Source: Cytophagales bacterium (lineage in GTDB: Bacteria > Bacteroidota > Bacteroidia > Cytophagales > Cyclobacteriaceae). Taken from it: a stretch of DNA of 64,000 nucleotides. Shown here in pieces: positions 18,240 to 28,500 of this stretch. The notes beneath the pieces are model-generated. The model saw only the letters and a list, made by a program, of their open reading frames with translations. It did not search any database and was not told where the DNA came from. The stretch is from assembly GCA_022360015.1 (NCBI GenBank), contig JAKSDQ010000251.1, forward strand, positions 62,001-126,000, written 5' to 3'. Each line of letters opens with the position of its first letter. The stretch's first letter is position 1. The translations under genes were made by a program, and so were the position numbers.

Positions 18240-19076
18240 TTAGTTTTCTAAAAACACATCCGCAAATTGGCGGGCCCTCGATTCGGGGGACGAAGGGTCT
18301 GCCACATATTCTCCTGATTCATCCAGAAGGTAATCAGCATCGTCTTCGTGATGATCCCGGATAAATTCCATCTTCGCCATCTTGGCATATTCGGCAATGG
18401 CGTTCAGTGCTGCACCTTCCCTGACCTCGGTATCGCTTTCACCGATCCTGGTCGCTCTGCTGACTCCGGTGCCGGCGAGGTTGGTTATCATATTGATGAT
18501 GTTCGGATCCTGTAATATCGATGAAAGCACCTGTAAGGCCGTTTGCCCGGCCTGACCAATCTGCCTGCCTGCGGTCCTGCCTGCTGAGGGGACGCCTGTA
18601 TTGCGGTTACGACGGACAGGCTGTGCAGATCGCGAACCCACAGGCCGTACCGCGCGTCTGGCAGGAGCTGCCGGCCGCCGTGCCGGCCTGGACGGCGCCC
18701 TCCGTGAAGGCGCCCTTCTTCGATTCAACAATCCGCCCACAGCCTTGATAGCTACCGGGGCCAATGCCGATACCAGGGGCCCGACCAAAGCTCCCCAGGC
18801 GATTTCCATGTATGCCTCAGCGTCTACCGGATGCATTCCGGCCGTATCATGGTTTATTTTTTCTGCCAAACTGGCCATTTCGGCTTTGAATTCTGGGCTT
18901 ACGTGGTCTTCCCAGTCCATTTCCCTCCCTTCCATTTCCAGATGGGAGTCGGTGGTGTCATAAACATCATCAATAAGTTCACCGATCCATTCATCGGGAA
19001 TTGCCTCCTCGTGGTCAGTCCATGCATCGAACGGGTAATCATCTGGTTCAAATGTATCGAAGTACATATGTGTCAA
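18240..19076 (-). CDS. Acidic / hydrophobic / Arg-Pro-rich protein, first gene of the run
   Basis: 278 residues laid out like the acidic-repeat protein downstream. The N-terminus is acidic and aromatic (FEPDDYPFDAWTDHEEA, up to about residue 60). Residues 92-117 are hydrophobic and Gly/Ala-rich (AWGALVGPLVSALAPVAIKA). Residues 118-157 are dense in Arg, Pro and Ala (LLNRRRAPSRRAPSRPARRP). A helical, more neutral C-terminus follows. The junction LLNRRR matches ILNRRR in the downstream protein at the same place. It is the first gene of the seven-gene run, with 222 gene-free bases before the PAS-LuxR regulator. Function unknown; no signal peptide. Confidence 0.78.
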   Translation of the reverse strand: MTHMYFDTFEPDDYPFDAWTDHEEAIPDEWIGELIDDVYDTTDSHLEMEGREMDWEDHVSPEFKAEMASLAEKINHDTAGMHPVDAEAYMEIAWGALVGPLVSALAPVAIKAVGGLLNRRRAPSRRAPSRPARRPAAPARRAVRPVGSRSAQPVRRNRNTGVPSAGRTAGRQIGQAGQTALQVLSSILQDPNIINMITNLAGTGVSRATRIGESDTEVREGAALNAIAEYAKMAKMEFIRDHHEDDADYLLDESGEYVADPSSPESRARQFADVFLEN

Positions 19077-19298
19077 TATTTAAAAGTTAAAACTGGTTCA
19101 GGATATTTCTTTTGGCATGAGGGGAAACCAAATCAAATTAAAATATCATCAGTGTGAAGGTAATAAGTACACCGGCTTACCACAATCCTAAAAAATGAGG
19201 ATTTTACAGAAAAAGATACAGAAATCAGCGCTGGAACAGCCAACAGGGTATTGGTTAACAATGATTTACAAAAAAACTCAGGGATCGATACCATTAGT

Positions 19299-20057
19299 TT
19301 AGCCCAGCCAGAAATGCTTGGAGGCTTTGTTGATAAGCTCTGCGGTGTTTTTGGCGGTAAACTTTTGCAGCAGGTTTTTCCGATGGGAAATTACGGTGGT
19401 ATTACTAATAAAAAGCTGATCGGCAATTTCTTTGGTAGAAAGCCCCGTGGCAATGAGTTGCAATACCTCTTTCTCACGCCTGGAAATATTGAGATCCGAT
19501 TTCTGATCAAGCATAATTTCCATGAGTTGGGGAAATGAAGTATCACTGGAAATTTCGCTAAAAAAGGCGCTCCTTTTGTTCGTAAGCGCTGCGAGGCCAT
19601 TGGGTGGTGCCCCATGAAGGGCTTTTGCCAGGTTATTGGAAAAGTTAATCCATGTTTTTTGCCGGATTTCAGAGGGAGAATAACTGAGTTTTTTTAAAAA
19701 ACCTATGCAGTTCTCAGGTTTATTGTCTGCTCCGTAGGTTAAGATGATTCCTGTGTTTTCTACCCAAACCCATTGCTGCCGGTCATGTTGCAAACGGTAT
19801 TTATGATGTATGATGTTGATGCTGTCATTTCCCTTTCTGGTTATCTGATTGACAAAGCCGGCATGCTCTTTCAGTATCCTCGGATAATCGGCAGGATGAA
19901 TGAGGGAATACAGATGTTCTAACCCTTTATCTAAAAATCTTTCCGGCAGATATCCCAGTAAGTCAAAGATGGATGGGCTTACATACAGGTACTTGCCCTG
20001 ACGGAAATTCAGTAAATAAACGGTTACGTCTTTAATCTTATCAATATGATTATTCAT
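19299..20057 (-). CDS. PAS-LuxR transcriptional regulator
   Basis: 252 residues from the ATG at 20057 (MNNHIDKIKDVTVYL). The longer frame to 20129 adds an unlikely leader. The N-terminal half is a PAS fold (YLYVSPSIFDLLGY, then HKYRLQHDRQQWVWVENTG). The C-terminal 65 residues are a classic LuxR/GerE HTH (SRREKEVLQLIATGLSTKEI and ISNTTVISHRKNLLQKF). Soluble, no phospho-acceptor domain. It is divergent from the first susC gene and lies upstream, on the same strand, of the seven-gene lytic-type run, so it could control either or both. The ligand is unknown. Confidence 0.9.
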   Translation of the reverse strand: MNNHIDKIKDVTVYLLNFRQGKYLYVSPSIFDLLGYLPERFLDKGLEHLYSLIHPADYPRILKEHAGFVNQITRKGNDSINIIHHKYRLQHDRQQWVWVENTGIILTYGADNKPENCIGFLKKLSYSPSEIRQKTWINFSNNLAKALHGAPPNGLAALTNKRSAFFSEISSDTSFPQLMEIMLDQKSDLNISRREKEVLQLIATGLSTKEIADQLFISNTTVISHRKNLLQKFTAKNTAELINKASKHFWLG

Positions 20058-20429
20058 AGTATTGAAATAGATTTTACCCGAAAAATATTTACGAATTCCT
20101 AAACCGGTATATGCTTTATGAAAAATCAAGTGGAAAGTAACCTTGTTTTTGCAATAAAACTATCTTAAACTGTATTTTTTATTGAATAGGCAACCGGGAC
20201 AGCGGCACAAAATTTAGACAGACCGTTACAATATTTTTCAGACTGGTTTTTCAGATCGGCCAATCAGCATCAGAAAATCCATTTTTAAATAAGATTGTCC
20301 ATGGATGAGCGGTCGGGCATTCCTTAAATTGTAAGAATTTAATATGAGAATAAAAGTGTATTATCCATCATTCTACAGGATCCAAATACGCTTTAGTTAA
20401 CAAATTTTTAACGACTAAACTATCTTTAT
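20058..20429. promoter_or_regulatory. Divergent intergenic region, PAS-LuxR / susC-1
   Basis: 372 AT-rich bases between two divergently read genes must hold both promoters. I see no strong palindrome that I could name as an operator, and no SD sequence before the susC start. Confidence 0.45.
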
Positions 20430-23400
20430 ATGGAAAACTTATTACCAAGACCAAAGCGCACTGTATATTGGTTTTTGGCCCTCTTACTTTGTTGTTATGG
20501 CACGGCAACCAACGCTCAAACTACTGTATCCGGCACGGTCACAGATGCTGAAACCAATTCGGGCATGCCCGGTGTAAATGTGATCGTAAAAGGTATGGTT
20601 AATGGCACTGTTACCGATGTTAACGGAAAGTACAGCCTCCAGGTACCGGAAGAAGGTAAAGTACTGGTATTTTCTTCGGTCGGCTATGAAACCACGGAAA
20701 TTGAAATTAATGGACGCAGTGTCATCGATGTGGCCATGGCATCTGATCTCCAGTCACTTTCAGAAGTGGTAGTGATTGGGTACGGAACCGTCAAAAAGAG
20801 TGACCTTACCGGTTCCGTTGCCTCTATCAAAGGCGAGTCGGTTAAGGAGTTTCCTGTTACCTCCGTAGACCAGGCCATACAATCCAGGGCACCGGGTGTA
20901 CAGGTAACCCAGGCCTCTGCCGCACCGGGCGGCGGGGTTTCAGTAAGGATCAGGGGCTCCAACTCCATTAATAGTGGCAGTGAGCCCTTATATGTCATCG
21001 ATGGATTTCCCATTTATCCTGACAACAATGTCTATGGCCTTGGGGGTAACAGGAGATCGTCTAATGTACTGGCTTCAATCAATCCCAATGATATCGAGTC
21101 CATTGAAATCCTGAAAGATGCCTCCGCCACATCCATTTACGGGTCGAGGGGTTCCAATGGTGTCGTATTGATCACCACAAAAAGGGGCAAATCCGGAGAG
21201 ACCAAAATTGACTACGACGGTTCGGTTTCTGTTCAAAGGATCGCCAAAAAAATTGACAGGCTGAATGGCGCCGAGTTTGCTACCTATCTGAATACCCTGG
21301 AAGAAAGCCAGGGTGGCGCCCCGATCTTTTCACCCGATGAGATCAGGGAAATCGGTGAAGGAACCGATTGGCTGGACGAGGTATTGCAGACAGGAATGAT
21401 TCATAATCATCAGCTCAGTTTTACAGGAGGAAATGCAAAATCCCGCTTCGCATTAATCGGCAACTATCATGAAAATAAAGGTATTATCAAGGAAACAGAT
21501 TTTCGTCGGTTTGGTATACGGCTAAACCTCGACAATGATGTTTTAAATGACCGGTTAAACATCAGTTCAAGCTGGACTTATAACCGGACCGTTTCCAACA
21601 ATGCTCCCACCGATCGTGGCGGCCCGGGCGGAATTATCATTACCGCGCTTGGCCTGGATCCAACCGTTCCCGTACGCGATGCAAATGGTGACTTTGAACT
21701 GGCCTCGTATGACGGGCGCTTTTTCACCAATCCCCTGCAGGAACTGGAATTCGCCACAGACCAGGATTTTAACAACCGGGTGTTGGGTAATACGGCCTTT
21801 ACTTTCAAAATACTGGAAGGGCTTAATTTTAAAACCAGTATCGGCGCAGACATTATCAGTGGTAACAGGGTATCATTTTTCCCGGTAGATATCTCAAGGC
21901 TCGGCCGTGAAAGAGGCGGTGACCTCACCAATGCCAATAGAAATTCCGCCAACCTGTTGAATGAAAACATCCTTTCATTTAACAAGCAGATTGGCCAGGA
22001 TCATTTTATCGATGTGGTGGCAGGTTATACTTTCCAGAAAGAGGTAAACCGTTTTTCCAGGGCCAACACCTGGGGATTACCGGCTGCTACGGTGGACCAA
22101 GCCCAATTACAAGGTGGCACCAACATCCAGATTCCCTTTTCGGAAAGAATAGAATGGATCCTGAAATCCTATTTAGGAAGGGTTAATTACAATTTTAAAG
22201 AAAGGTATTTATTCACTTTCACATTCCGCCGGGACGGATCATCCAGGTTCGGTGAAGAAAACAAGTGGGCCAACTTCCCCTCCGTTGCCCTGGGTTGGAG
22301 GATTGCGGAAGAGAACTTTTTCCGGAACTCAGGCCTTTCATCAGCCATCTCAGATGTAAAACTGAGAACAAGTTGGGGGATCACCGGAAACTCAGAAATC
22401 CCGGTGTATAATTCCCTGGCCAACCTGCGTGAAAGAAATTATGTACTGAACGATGAACTGGTGCTTGGATTGGCCGATGAACGGCTCCCCAACCCTGACT
22501 TGAAATGGGAATCGACGACCATGTTCAATATTGGCCTGGATATTTCCTTCCTGCAGAACAGGTTGAACCTCACAGCAGATTACTTCTTCAATGAAACCGA
22601 GGATCTGTTGTTGTTCGTTTCTATTCCTCCCAGCCTTGGCTTTGAAAATATCCTGAAAAACTCGGGAACACTTGAAAACAAGGGCTTTGAACTGGGTTTG
22701 AACTATGTAGTGATGGACAGCAAGGATTTCAAGTGGGAGCTTTCAGGCAATGTTTCAGTGCTGCGCAATGAGATTACCTACCTGGGTGGCAGTGCCCCCT
22801 TTTTCTCTACCTCCACCAGCGGACATCTGGGTGTGGATGGAAGCTGGGTCGAATCGGGCAATCCGATTGGTGTATGGCGGGGTTATAAGTTTACGGGCAT
22901 ATTCCAAAGCCAGGAAGAGGTCGATACCAACCCCTCCAGATCCGGAGACAGGCCTGGCTACCCAAGATACCAGGATACTGACGGCAACGGGGAAATCACC
23001 CCGGATGATTTTGTGATCATTGGCGATCCCAACCCCGACTTCACCTGGGCACTCAACTCAACTATCAATTACAAAAACTTTGATTTCACCTTCTTTTTCC
23101 GGGGTGTACATGGCAATGATGTAAGGAATCTGCAGCAATCCGAAATAGGTGATGGCGTTCAAAAGATCAATCATATCTCGACCATTCTTACTGATTCATG
23201 GTCACCTGCCAACACCGGAGCCTCACGCCCTGTTATAGACGCCAACCGCGATTTTGCCAACTCTTACCGTGACTCGGACTTTTTCATAGAAGATGGTTCG
23301 TTTATCAGGTTGCAGAATGTTATGATCGGTTATAACCTGCCGGTCTCCAAGTCATTTATTCGCAATGCCAGAGTGTATGTCAGCGCTCAAAACCCTTTTG

Positions 23401-23531
23401 TAATTACTGACTATACCGGTTTTGATCCTGAAGTAAACAACCAGGGACAAAATAACCTTAACCGGGCCGATGACTATGATGCCTATCCAAGGGCCAGGAT
23501 CTTTACACTAGGGGTTAATTTAGGTTTATAA
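20430..23531 (+). CDS. SusC/RagA-family TonB-dependent outer-membrane transporter (pair 1)
   Basis: 1033 residues. Signal peptide about 1-29 (ends TATNAQ), then a carboxypeptidase-regulatory-like domain (TVSGTVTDAETNSGMPGVNV to about 112), the SusC hallmark SEVVVIGYGTVKKSDLTG, a plug domain to about 240 (VRIRGSNSINSGSEPLYVID; DASATSIYGSRGSNGVVLIT) and a 22-strand barrel ending in ARIFTLGVNLGL. It imports oligosaccharides or other large nutrients together with the SusD lipoprotein encoded 17 bases downstream. No STN domain, so it is not under direct anti-sigma control. The divergent PAS-LuxR regulator is the nearest candidate controller. Substrate unknown. Confidence 0.95.
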   Translation: MENLLPRPKRTVYWFLALLLCCYGTATNAQTTVSGTVTDAETNSGMPGVNVIVKGMVNGTVTDVNGKYSLQVPEEGKVLVFSSVGYETTEIEINGRSVIDVAMASDLQSLSEVVVIGYGTVKKSDLTGSVASIKGESVKEFPVTSVDQAIQSRAPGVQVTQASAAPGGGVSVRIRGSNSINSGSEPLYVIDGFPIYPDNNVYGLGGNRRSSNVLASINPNDIESIEILKDASATSIYGSRGSNGVVLITTKRGKSGETKIDYDGSVSVQRIAKKIDRLNGAEFATYLNTLEESQGGAPIFSPDEIREIGEGTDWLDEVLQTGMIHNHQLSFTGGNAKSRFALIGNYHENKGIIKETDFRRFGIRLNLDNDVLNDRLNISSSWTYNRTVSNNAPTDRGGPGGIIITALGLDPTVPVRDANGDFELASYDGRFFTNPLQELEFATDQDFNNRVLGNTAFTFKILEGLNFKTSIGADIISGNRVSFFPVDISRLGRERGGDLTNANRNSANLLNENILSFNKQIGQDHFIDVVAGYTFQKEVNRFSRANTWGLPAATVDQAQLQGGTNIQIPFSERIEWILKSYLGRVNYNFKERYLFTFTFRRDGSSRFGEENKWANFPSVALGWRIAEENFFRNSGLSSAISDVKLRTSWGITGNSEIPVYNSLANLRERNYVLNDELVLGLADERLPNPDLKWESTTMFNIGLDISFLQNRLNLTADYFFNETEDLLLFVSIPPSLGFENILKNSGTLENKGFELGLNYVVMDSKDFKWELSGNVSVLRNEITYLGGSAPFFSTSTSGHLGVDGSWVESGNPIGVWRGYKFTGIFQSQEEVDTNPSRSGDRPGYPRYQDTDGNGEITPDDFVIIGDPNPDFTWALNSTINYKNFDFTFFFRGVHGNDVRNLQQSEIGDGVQKINHISTILTDSWSPANTGASRPVIDANRDFANSYRDSDFFIEDGSFIRLQNVMIGYNLPVSKSFIRNARVYVSAQNPFVITDYTGFDPEVNNQGQNNLNRADDYDAYPRARIFTLGVNLGL

Positions 23532-23548
23532 TAAAATATAAGTTCGAT

Positions 23549-25129
23549 ATGAAAACGATCATTTATAAATTTTCAAAGCTTCTGTTGGTAATCGGTTTAA
23601 TGATACCATTGGGATGTGAGGAACTGGACGAAAATCCTGATTTTTTGACCCAGGATAACTTTTTCAGTACCGCCGAACAGTTGGTACTGGGTGTGAATGC
23701 CGTGTATGACGGCTTAGGAGAAGGCCGGGATTGGTCCAATCACTTTTACAACAGATATGTGTTCGAGTGCCGGGTCGGGTACCAGGTAGGATGGGAAAAA
23801 GGACCTTTGGATTTCCAGAATGGAAATGTCGACCCTGCAGATGTTTACATCGCCACCTACTGGAGGATTTCTTACGAAAACATTAACCGGGCCAATGCTG
23901 TTATAGAAAGAGCCGATGAGCTAAAGGAAGCGGGCGAGCCCAACACAGGGCTTTTGGACCGTGTGAAAGCAGAAGCTATGTTTCTGAGGGCATTTTACTA
24001 CTTTCATCTGGTCAGATACTTCGATAACATTCCTGTTACTGCGGAAAAAACCATCAGTGACCAGGATCTGCTATCGAACGAAAATGGCTTTCGCAATGCC
24101 CTTGATCTGATTGAAAGTGATCTCGTAGCTGCTGCCGGTGTGTTACCTGAGGAATATACCGACGCGAATATTGGAAGGGCCACCAGTTGGGCTGCCAAGG
24201 CGCTTTTGGTCAAGGCCTACCTGCAGGATGAAAAATGGATTGAGGCCCGTACTGTTGCGGAGGACATTATGAACAATAGTAATATAGCGCTTTTCGATAA
24301 TTTCGGTGATAATTATGCTGTTGAAAGTGAAAACTCCGGTGAGCGGATATTCGAAGCGCAGGTTTCTGCCAGTGCCAATGCTGAAGAATTCACCAACCAT
24401 CACGCCCATTTCGTGCCCGGCGATTTACCGAATGAGGAAGGCGGTGTGGGCTGGCATTGGCTGAACGGCACCCGGGAATTCAGAAAAAGTTATGATGAAA
24501 ACGACCAACGCATCCCAGCCACCTTTATCAACGAGTATACCACCACGCGTCTGGGAAAGAATTCGGCAGGAGAAATGCCTAAAGTGCGTTGGAGCCCTGA
24601 TGCTTCCTATGACCTAAGCAGGTTTGGAGGTATGGTGCGCGCCGACGTAGATCCCAACGACACCGGTAACCTCGTCTTTAGTTCTGCATGGGTTTCCAAG
24701 TGGGTAGAACCGGTTGATAACTTTAACAATACAGAGAGAAATGTGGTATACCTGAGACTTGCGGACGTATTGCTGGGCCATTCTGAAGCGGCCAATGAAA
24801 GTGGCTCCGGAGACCCTTATCTGGGCATTAACATGGTAAGGGAAAGAGCAGGGCTCGATCCGCTTTCCGGGTTGAGCCAGTCAGAACTGCGGGATGCTAT
24901 CGTACAGGAAAGGGTCTGGGAATTTGCTTTTGAGCAGGAGACCTATCCCGAGCTTAAACGGAAGAGTACTTTCGGTGGCGCTCAGGATTACCTGGGAGAT
25001 TTCATCAACAATTTTATCTCCACATACAACGTCGACAGGCAGCTTTCGCCAAAAGATTATGTACTGCCCATTCCATTGAATGAAATCCTGGGTAACCCGA
25101 ACGTGACGCAAAATGAACCTTACCGGTAA
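23549..25129 (+). CDS. SusD/RagB-family nutrient-binding lipoprotein (pair 1)
   Basis: 526 residues. Lipoprotein signal with lipobox PLGC (Cys23) followed by acidic EELDENP, which fits surface-exposed SusD lipoproteins. Helical TPR-like core includes INRANAVIERADEL and AEAMFLRAFYYFHLVRYF, the SusD signature region. The C-terminal part has YLRLADVLLGHSEAAN and the terminal PIPLNEILGNPNVTQNEPY motif. It forms the lid of the SusC transporter encoded just upstream. Full length and normal for the family. Confidence 0.95.
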   Translation: MKTIIYKFSKLLLVIGLMIPLGCEELDENPDFLTQDNFFSTAEQLVLGVNAVYDGLGEGRDWSNHFYNRYVFECRVGYQVGWEKGPLDFQNGNVDPADVYIATYWRISYENINRANAVIERADELKEAGEPNTGLLDRVKAEAMFLRAFYYFHLVRYFDNIPVTAEKTISDQDLLSNENGFRNALDLIESDLVAAAGVLPEEYTDANIGRATSWAAKALLVKAYLQDEKWIEARTVAEDIMNNSNIALFDNFGDNYAVESENSGERIFEAQVSASANAEEFTNHHAHFVPGDLPNEEGGVGWHWLNGTREFRKSYDENDQRIPATFINEYTTTRLGKNSAGEMPKVRWSPDASYDLSRFGGMVRADVDPNDTGNLVFSSAWVSKWVEPVDNFNNTERNVVYLRLADVLLGHSEAANESGSGDPYLGINMVRERAGLDPLSGLSQSELRDAIVQERVWEFAFEQETYPELKRKSTFGGAQDYLGDFINNFISTYNVDRQLSPKDYVLPIPLNEILGNPNVTQNEPYR

Positions 25130-25165
25130 AAGTATTTGTACCACGATAACTTGATTCCAAACCTG

Positions 25166-25360
25166 ACGCAAGCGCCCATGGCTGTTGCAAAACGTTTTGG
25201 ACAAAATTCTTTGTGTCCCTTTGTGTCTTGGTGCCTCCGTGGTAAAAAATGGTTAACCACAAAGGCACCAAGACACAAAGGGATACAGAGGTTTTCGCGG
25301 AGGAGATGAGAATATAGGTGCATGCCTGCGTTGTGCAACAGCGACGGACGCTCGCGCTAT
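25166..25360. repeat. Palindromic intergenic repeat, copy B (most complete)
   Basis: The central hairpin has arms at 25209-25243 and 25256-25290 around AAAAAATGGTTA. The left flank (25166-25208) is the reverse complement of the tail that follows copies C and F (AATTTTGT...GTTGTGCAAC in those copies). The right flank carries GTTGTGCAACAGCGACGGAC at about 25331-25350. This copy therefore shows tails on both sides of the hairpin. Confidence 0.8.
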
Positions 25361-25444
25361 GAGGGGAGAGGTTATCTGAATTTGAGGTTCGATCCCATCA
25401 ATCATAGGAACTTTGTTATAAAGACTTCATTAAATTTGTAAAAA

Positions 25445-25475
25445 ATTAAAGACCTGCCAATCACAGGTCTTTAAT
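25445..25475. terminator. Strong bidirectional hairpin, likely terminator
   Basis: ATTAAAGACCTG pairs perfectly with CAGGTCTTTAAT around a 7-base loop, with A-rich DNA before and T-rich DNA after. It closes the susCD-1 unit and separates it from the FG-GAP gene that starts 45 bases later. Confidence 0.75.
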
Positions 25476-25520
25476 TTATACTGTATCTTCGACATTTTTA
25501 AAACTTACTCCATCTGTCCC

Positions 25521-28500
25521 ATGTCTAACAAAAATCCGGATTTCAAAGGCTTTCTTCGGGCGACTTTCCCGGTATTGCTTTTTTTCCTTTATGCCTGTGG
25601 AGGGCAGGTACAGGATGAAACAGACACACCGTCCAGGTTATTCCGGCTCTTGTCTCCGGATATTACCGGAGTGGATTTTAACAATACCATCGTTGAAAAC
25701 GATACTTTTAATATGCTGGATTACATCTATGTCTACAATGGCGGAGGTGTTGCGCTGGGTGACATTAATAATGACGGACTTGCCGATATCTATTTCACCG
25801 GAAATATGGCAGACGATAAACTCTATCTGAACAAGGGGAATTTGCAATTTGAGGACATCACGGAAAAAAGTGGTATCCGGCATGCCGGATGGGCGACCGG
25901 GGTGACGATGGTTGACATCAACCATGACGGTCTTCTCGACATCTATGTTTGCCGCTCAGGCAACTACCCGGCCGGCAGGAGAACCAACTTGTTATACGTC
26001 AACAATGGCGACCTCACATTCATGGAAAAAGCTACGGCCTATGGTATCGCCGATACCAGCTACGCTACACAGGCTGCATTTCTGGATTACGACAAGGACG
26101 GTGACCTGGACATGTACCTGCTCAACCATACCAATGTCATCAAAAACCCGAATAAAGTACGGCCATTGGTCAAAGATGGAAGCGGCCCTGCCAACGACAG
26201 GCTCTATGAAAACCGGATGGATCTGTCTCAGGGCCATCCCGTATTCACGGAGGTAACCAGGCAGGCAGGGATCCTGTATGACGGATTTGGCCTGGGCATT
26301 GGGATTGGTGATGTCAATGACGACGGTTGGGATGATATTTTTGTGACCAATGATTTCATCGCCAATGATTATCTGTACATCAATAACCAGGATGGTACTT
26401 TTTCAGAAATGGCCCGTGTATATTTCGATTATGTGAGTCATTTTAGTATGGGCAATGACATGGCAGATATCAACAATGATGGCCTGATAGACCTGATTAC
26501 CCTGGATATGTTACCGCTGGACAACTTTCACCTGAAGAAAATGTCGGGGCCTATGAATTACAACCTATTCGGGTACACATTGGCAGCGGGTTATATGCCC
26601 CAGTACATGCGCAATACATTGCAGGTCAATCCGGGCGCTCCCGGCAATAAGCACTTTTCATTTTCGGAAGTGGGTCAGTTGATGGGCGTTCACGCCACGG
26701 ACTGGAGCTGGGCGCCTTTGTTTGCTGATTTTGACAACGATGGCTGGAAGGATCTTTTTGTGACCAATGGTTACCTCAGAGATATCACCGATCTTGACTT
26801 TATCAACTACACCGTATCACTGGGCAGCACCATTCCGCCCGATAGCCTGGACGATATCCTCAGACAAAAGGCCAAGGCCATGCCCTCCATCCGTTTACCT
26901 AATTTTATTTTTCAAAACCGGAAAGGGGTTTCCTTTCAAAACGCTGTTGAAAAATGGGGGGTAGATCAACCGTCACTCTCCAACGGCACCGCCTTTGCCG
27001 ACCTGGACAATGACGGCGACCAGGACATTGTGGTGAACAACATTAATGCTCAGGCTTTTGTTTATGAAAACCTTTCCAATACACTAGGCCGGAATAACTT
27101 TTTAAAAGTTCATCTGGCAGGTGACAGTTTGAATCCCTTTGCCATCGGTGCTAAGATTTACCTTTTCTACCAGGGAGGCCGGCAGTCAGCACAGCAGGCT
27201 GTAACCCGTGGCTACCAGTCTTCAGTCGATTACACCATACATTTTGGCCTTGGAGAGGCCGACCGGACTGACAGTGTTTACGTGAAATGGCCCGATGGAA
27301 AAACGACAGTCCATTATGCCCCGCCTGTCAATCAGGTGCTGACAATCCATAAAAACCAGGCCACTGAAACCCCTTATGGCCAACCCGGCAAACCGGTCAC
27401 CCAATTGTTTCAGGAGGTCACCGAAAAATATCAACTCGCACATGAGCACCGGGATCCCGAATACAATGACTTTAGCAGGCAATTTCTGCTGCCTCACAAA
27501 CATTCGAAACAAGGGCCGGGTATTGCCGTAGGAGATGTCAATGGTGACGGCCTCGATGATTTTTTTGTGGGAGGTAGCTATAACCAGGCCGGTCATCTTT
27601 TTTACCAGGCAGCCAACGGCAGGTTTAAAAAGGTCGCCCTGCCTGGTAATGAAAAGGAAAAATATGAAGAAGATACCGGCGTGTTGTTGTTCGATTATGA
27701 CAATGACGGCGATCTCGACCTGTACGTGGTCAGTGGAAGTAATGAGTTTTTTCCCGGATCGGACTATTACCGCGACCGGCTATACAACAACGACGGACAT
27801 GGTAACTTCACCCTGGACCCGGAAGCGCTACCGGACCTCCGCGTCAGCGGATCATGCGTAAAAGCTGCCGATTTCGATCAGGATGGAGACCTCGATCTGT
27901 TTGTAGGGGGAAGGCTGAGTCCGCTGGCCTATCCATTGCCTCCCGACAGCTACCTGCTTGTCAATGAGGGAGGAAAGTTTAAAGACCTGACCCATATACT
28001 TGCTCCCTCTTTAAGGCGTGTCGGTATGGTAACAGATGCCCTGTGGACAGATTATGACAATGACCTCGATGCAGACCTTATTGTGGTGGGTGAGTTTATG
28101 CCTATACAGTTTTTTAAAAACACAGGAGGCAAATTTGAAAATGTTTCAGGAAAAACAGGACTTACCTATACCGCAGGGTGGTGGAACAGCATGGCCGGTG
28201 GTGATTTTGACAATGACGGCGACACGGACTATATCCTGGGAAATTTAGGATTAAATTCCAGGTATAAAGTTTCTCCGCAAGAGCCGGTTACGGTATATGG
28301 CAGTGATTATGACAGAAATGGGGCTGTCGATCCAATTATGACTTATTATATCGATCACACAGAGTACCCGGTACATACACGCGATGATCTTATCAGTCAG
28401 ATACCGTCCATGAAGAAAAAGTTTCCCGATTATGCCAGTTATGCCAGGGCAACCATTTCCGATATATTGTCTCCTGAAGAAAAAAGCAGGGCATACATTG

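Noticed and set aside
9248-19076. Complete contractile injection or phage tail system
   Set aside because: No sheath, tube, baseplate, spike or ATPase gene is visible in the run or its flanks; only effector-like parts are present.
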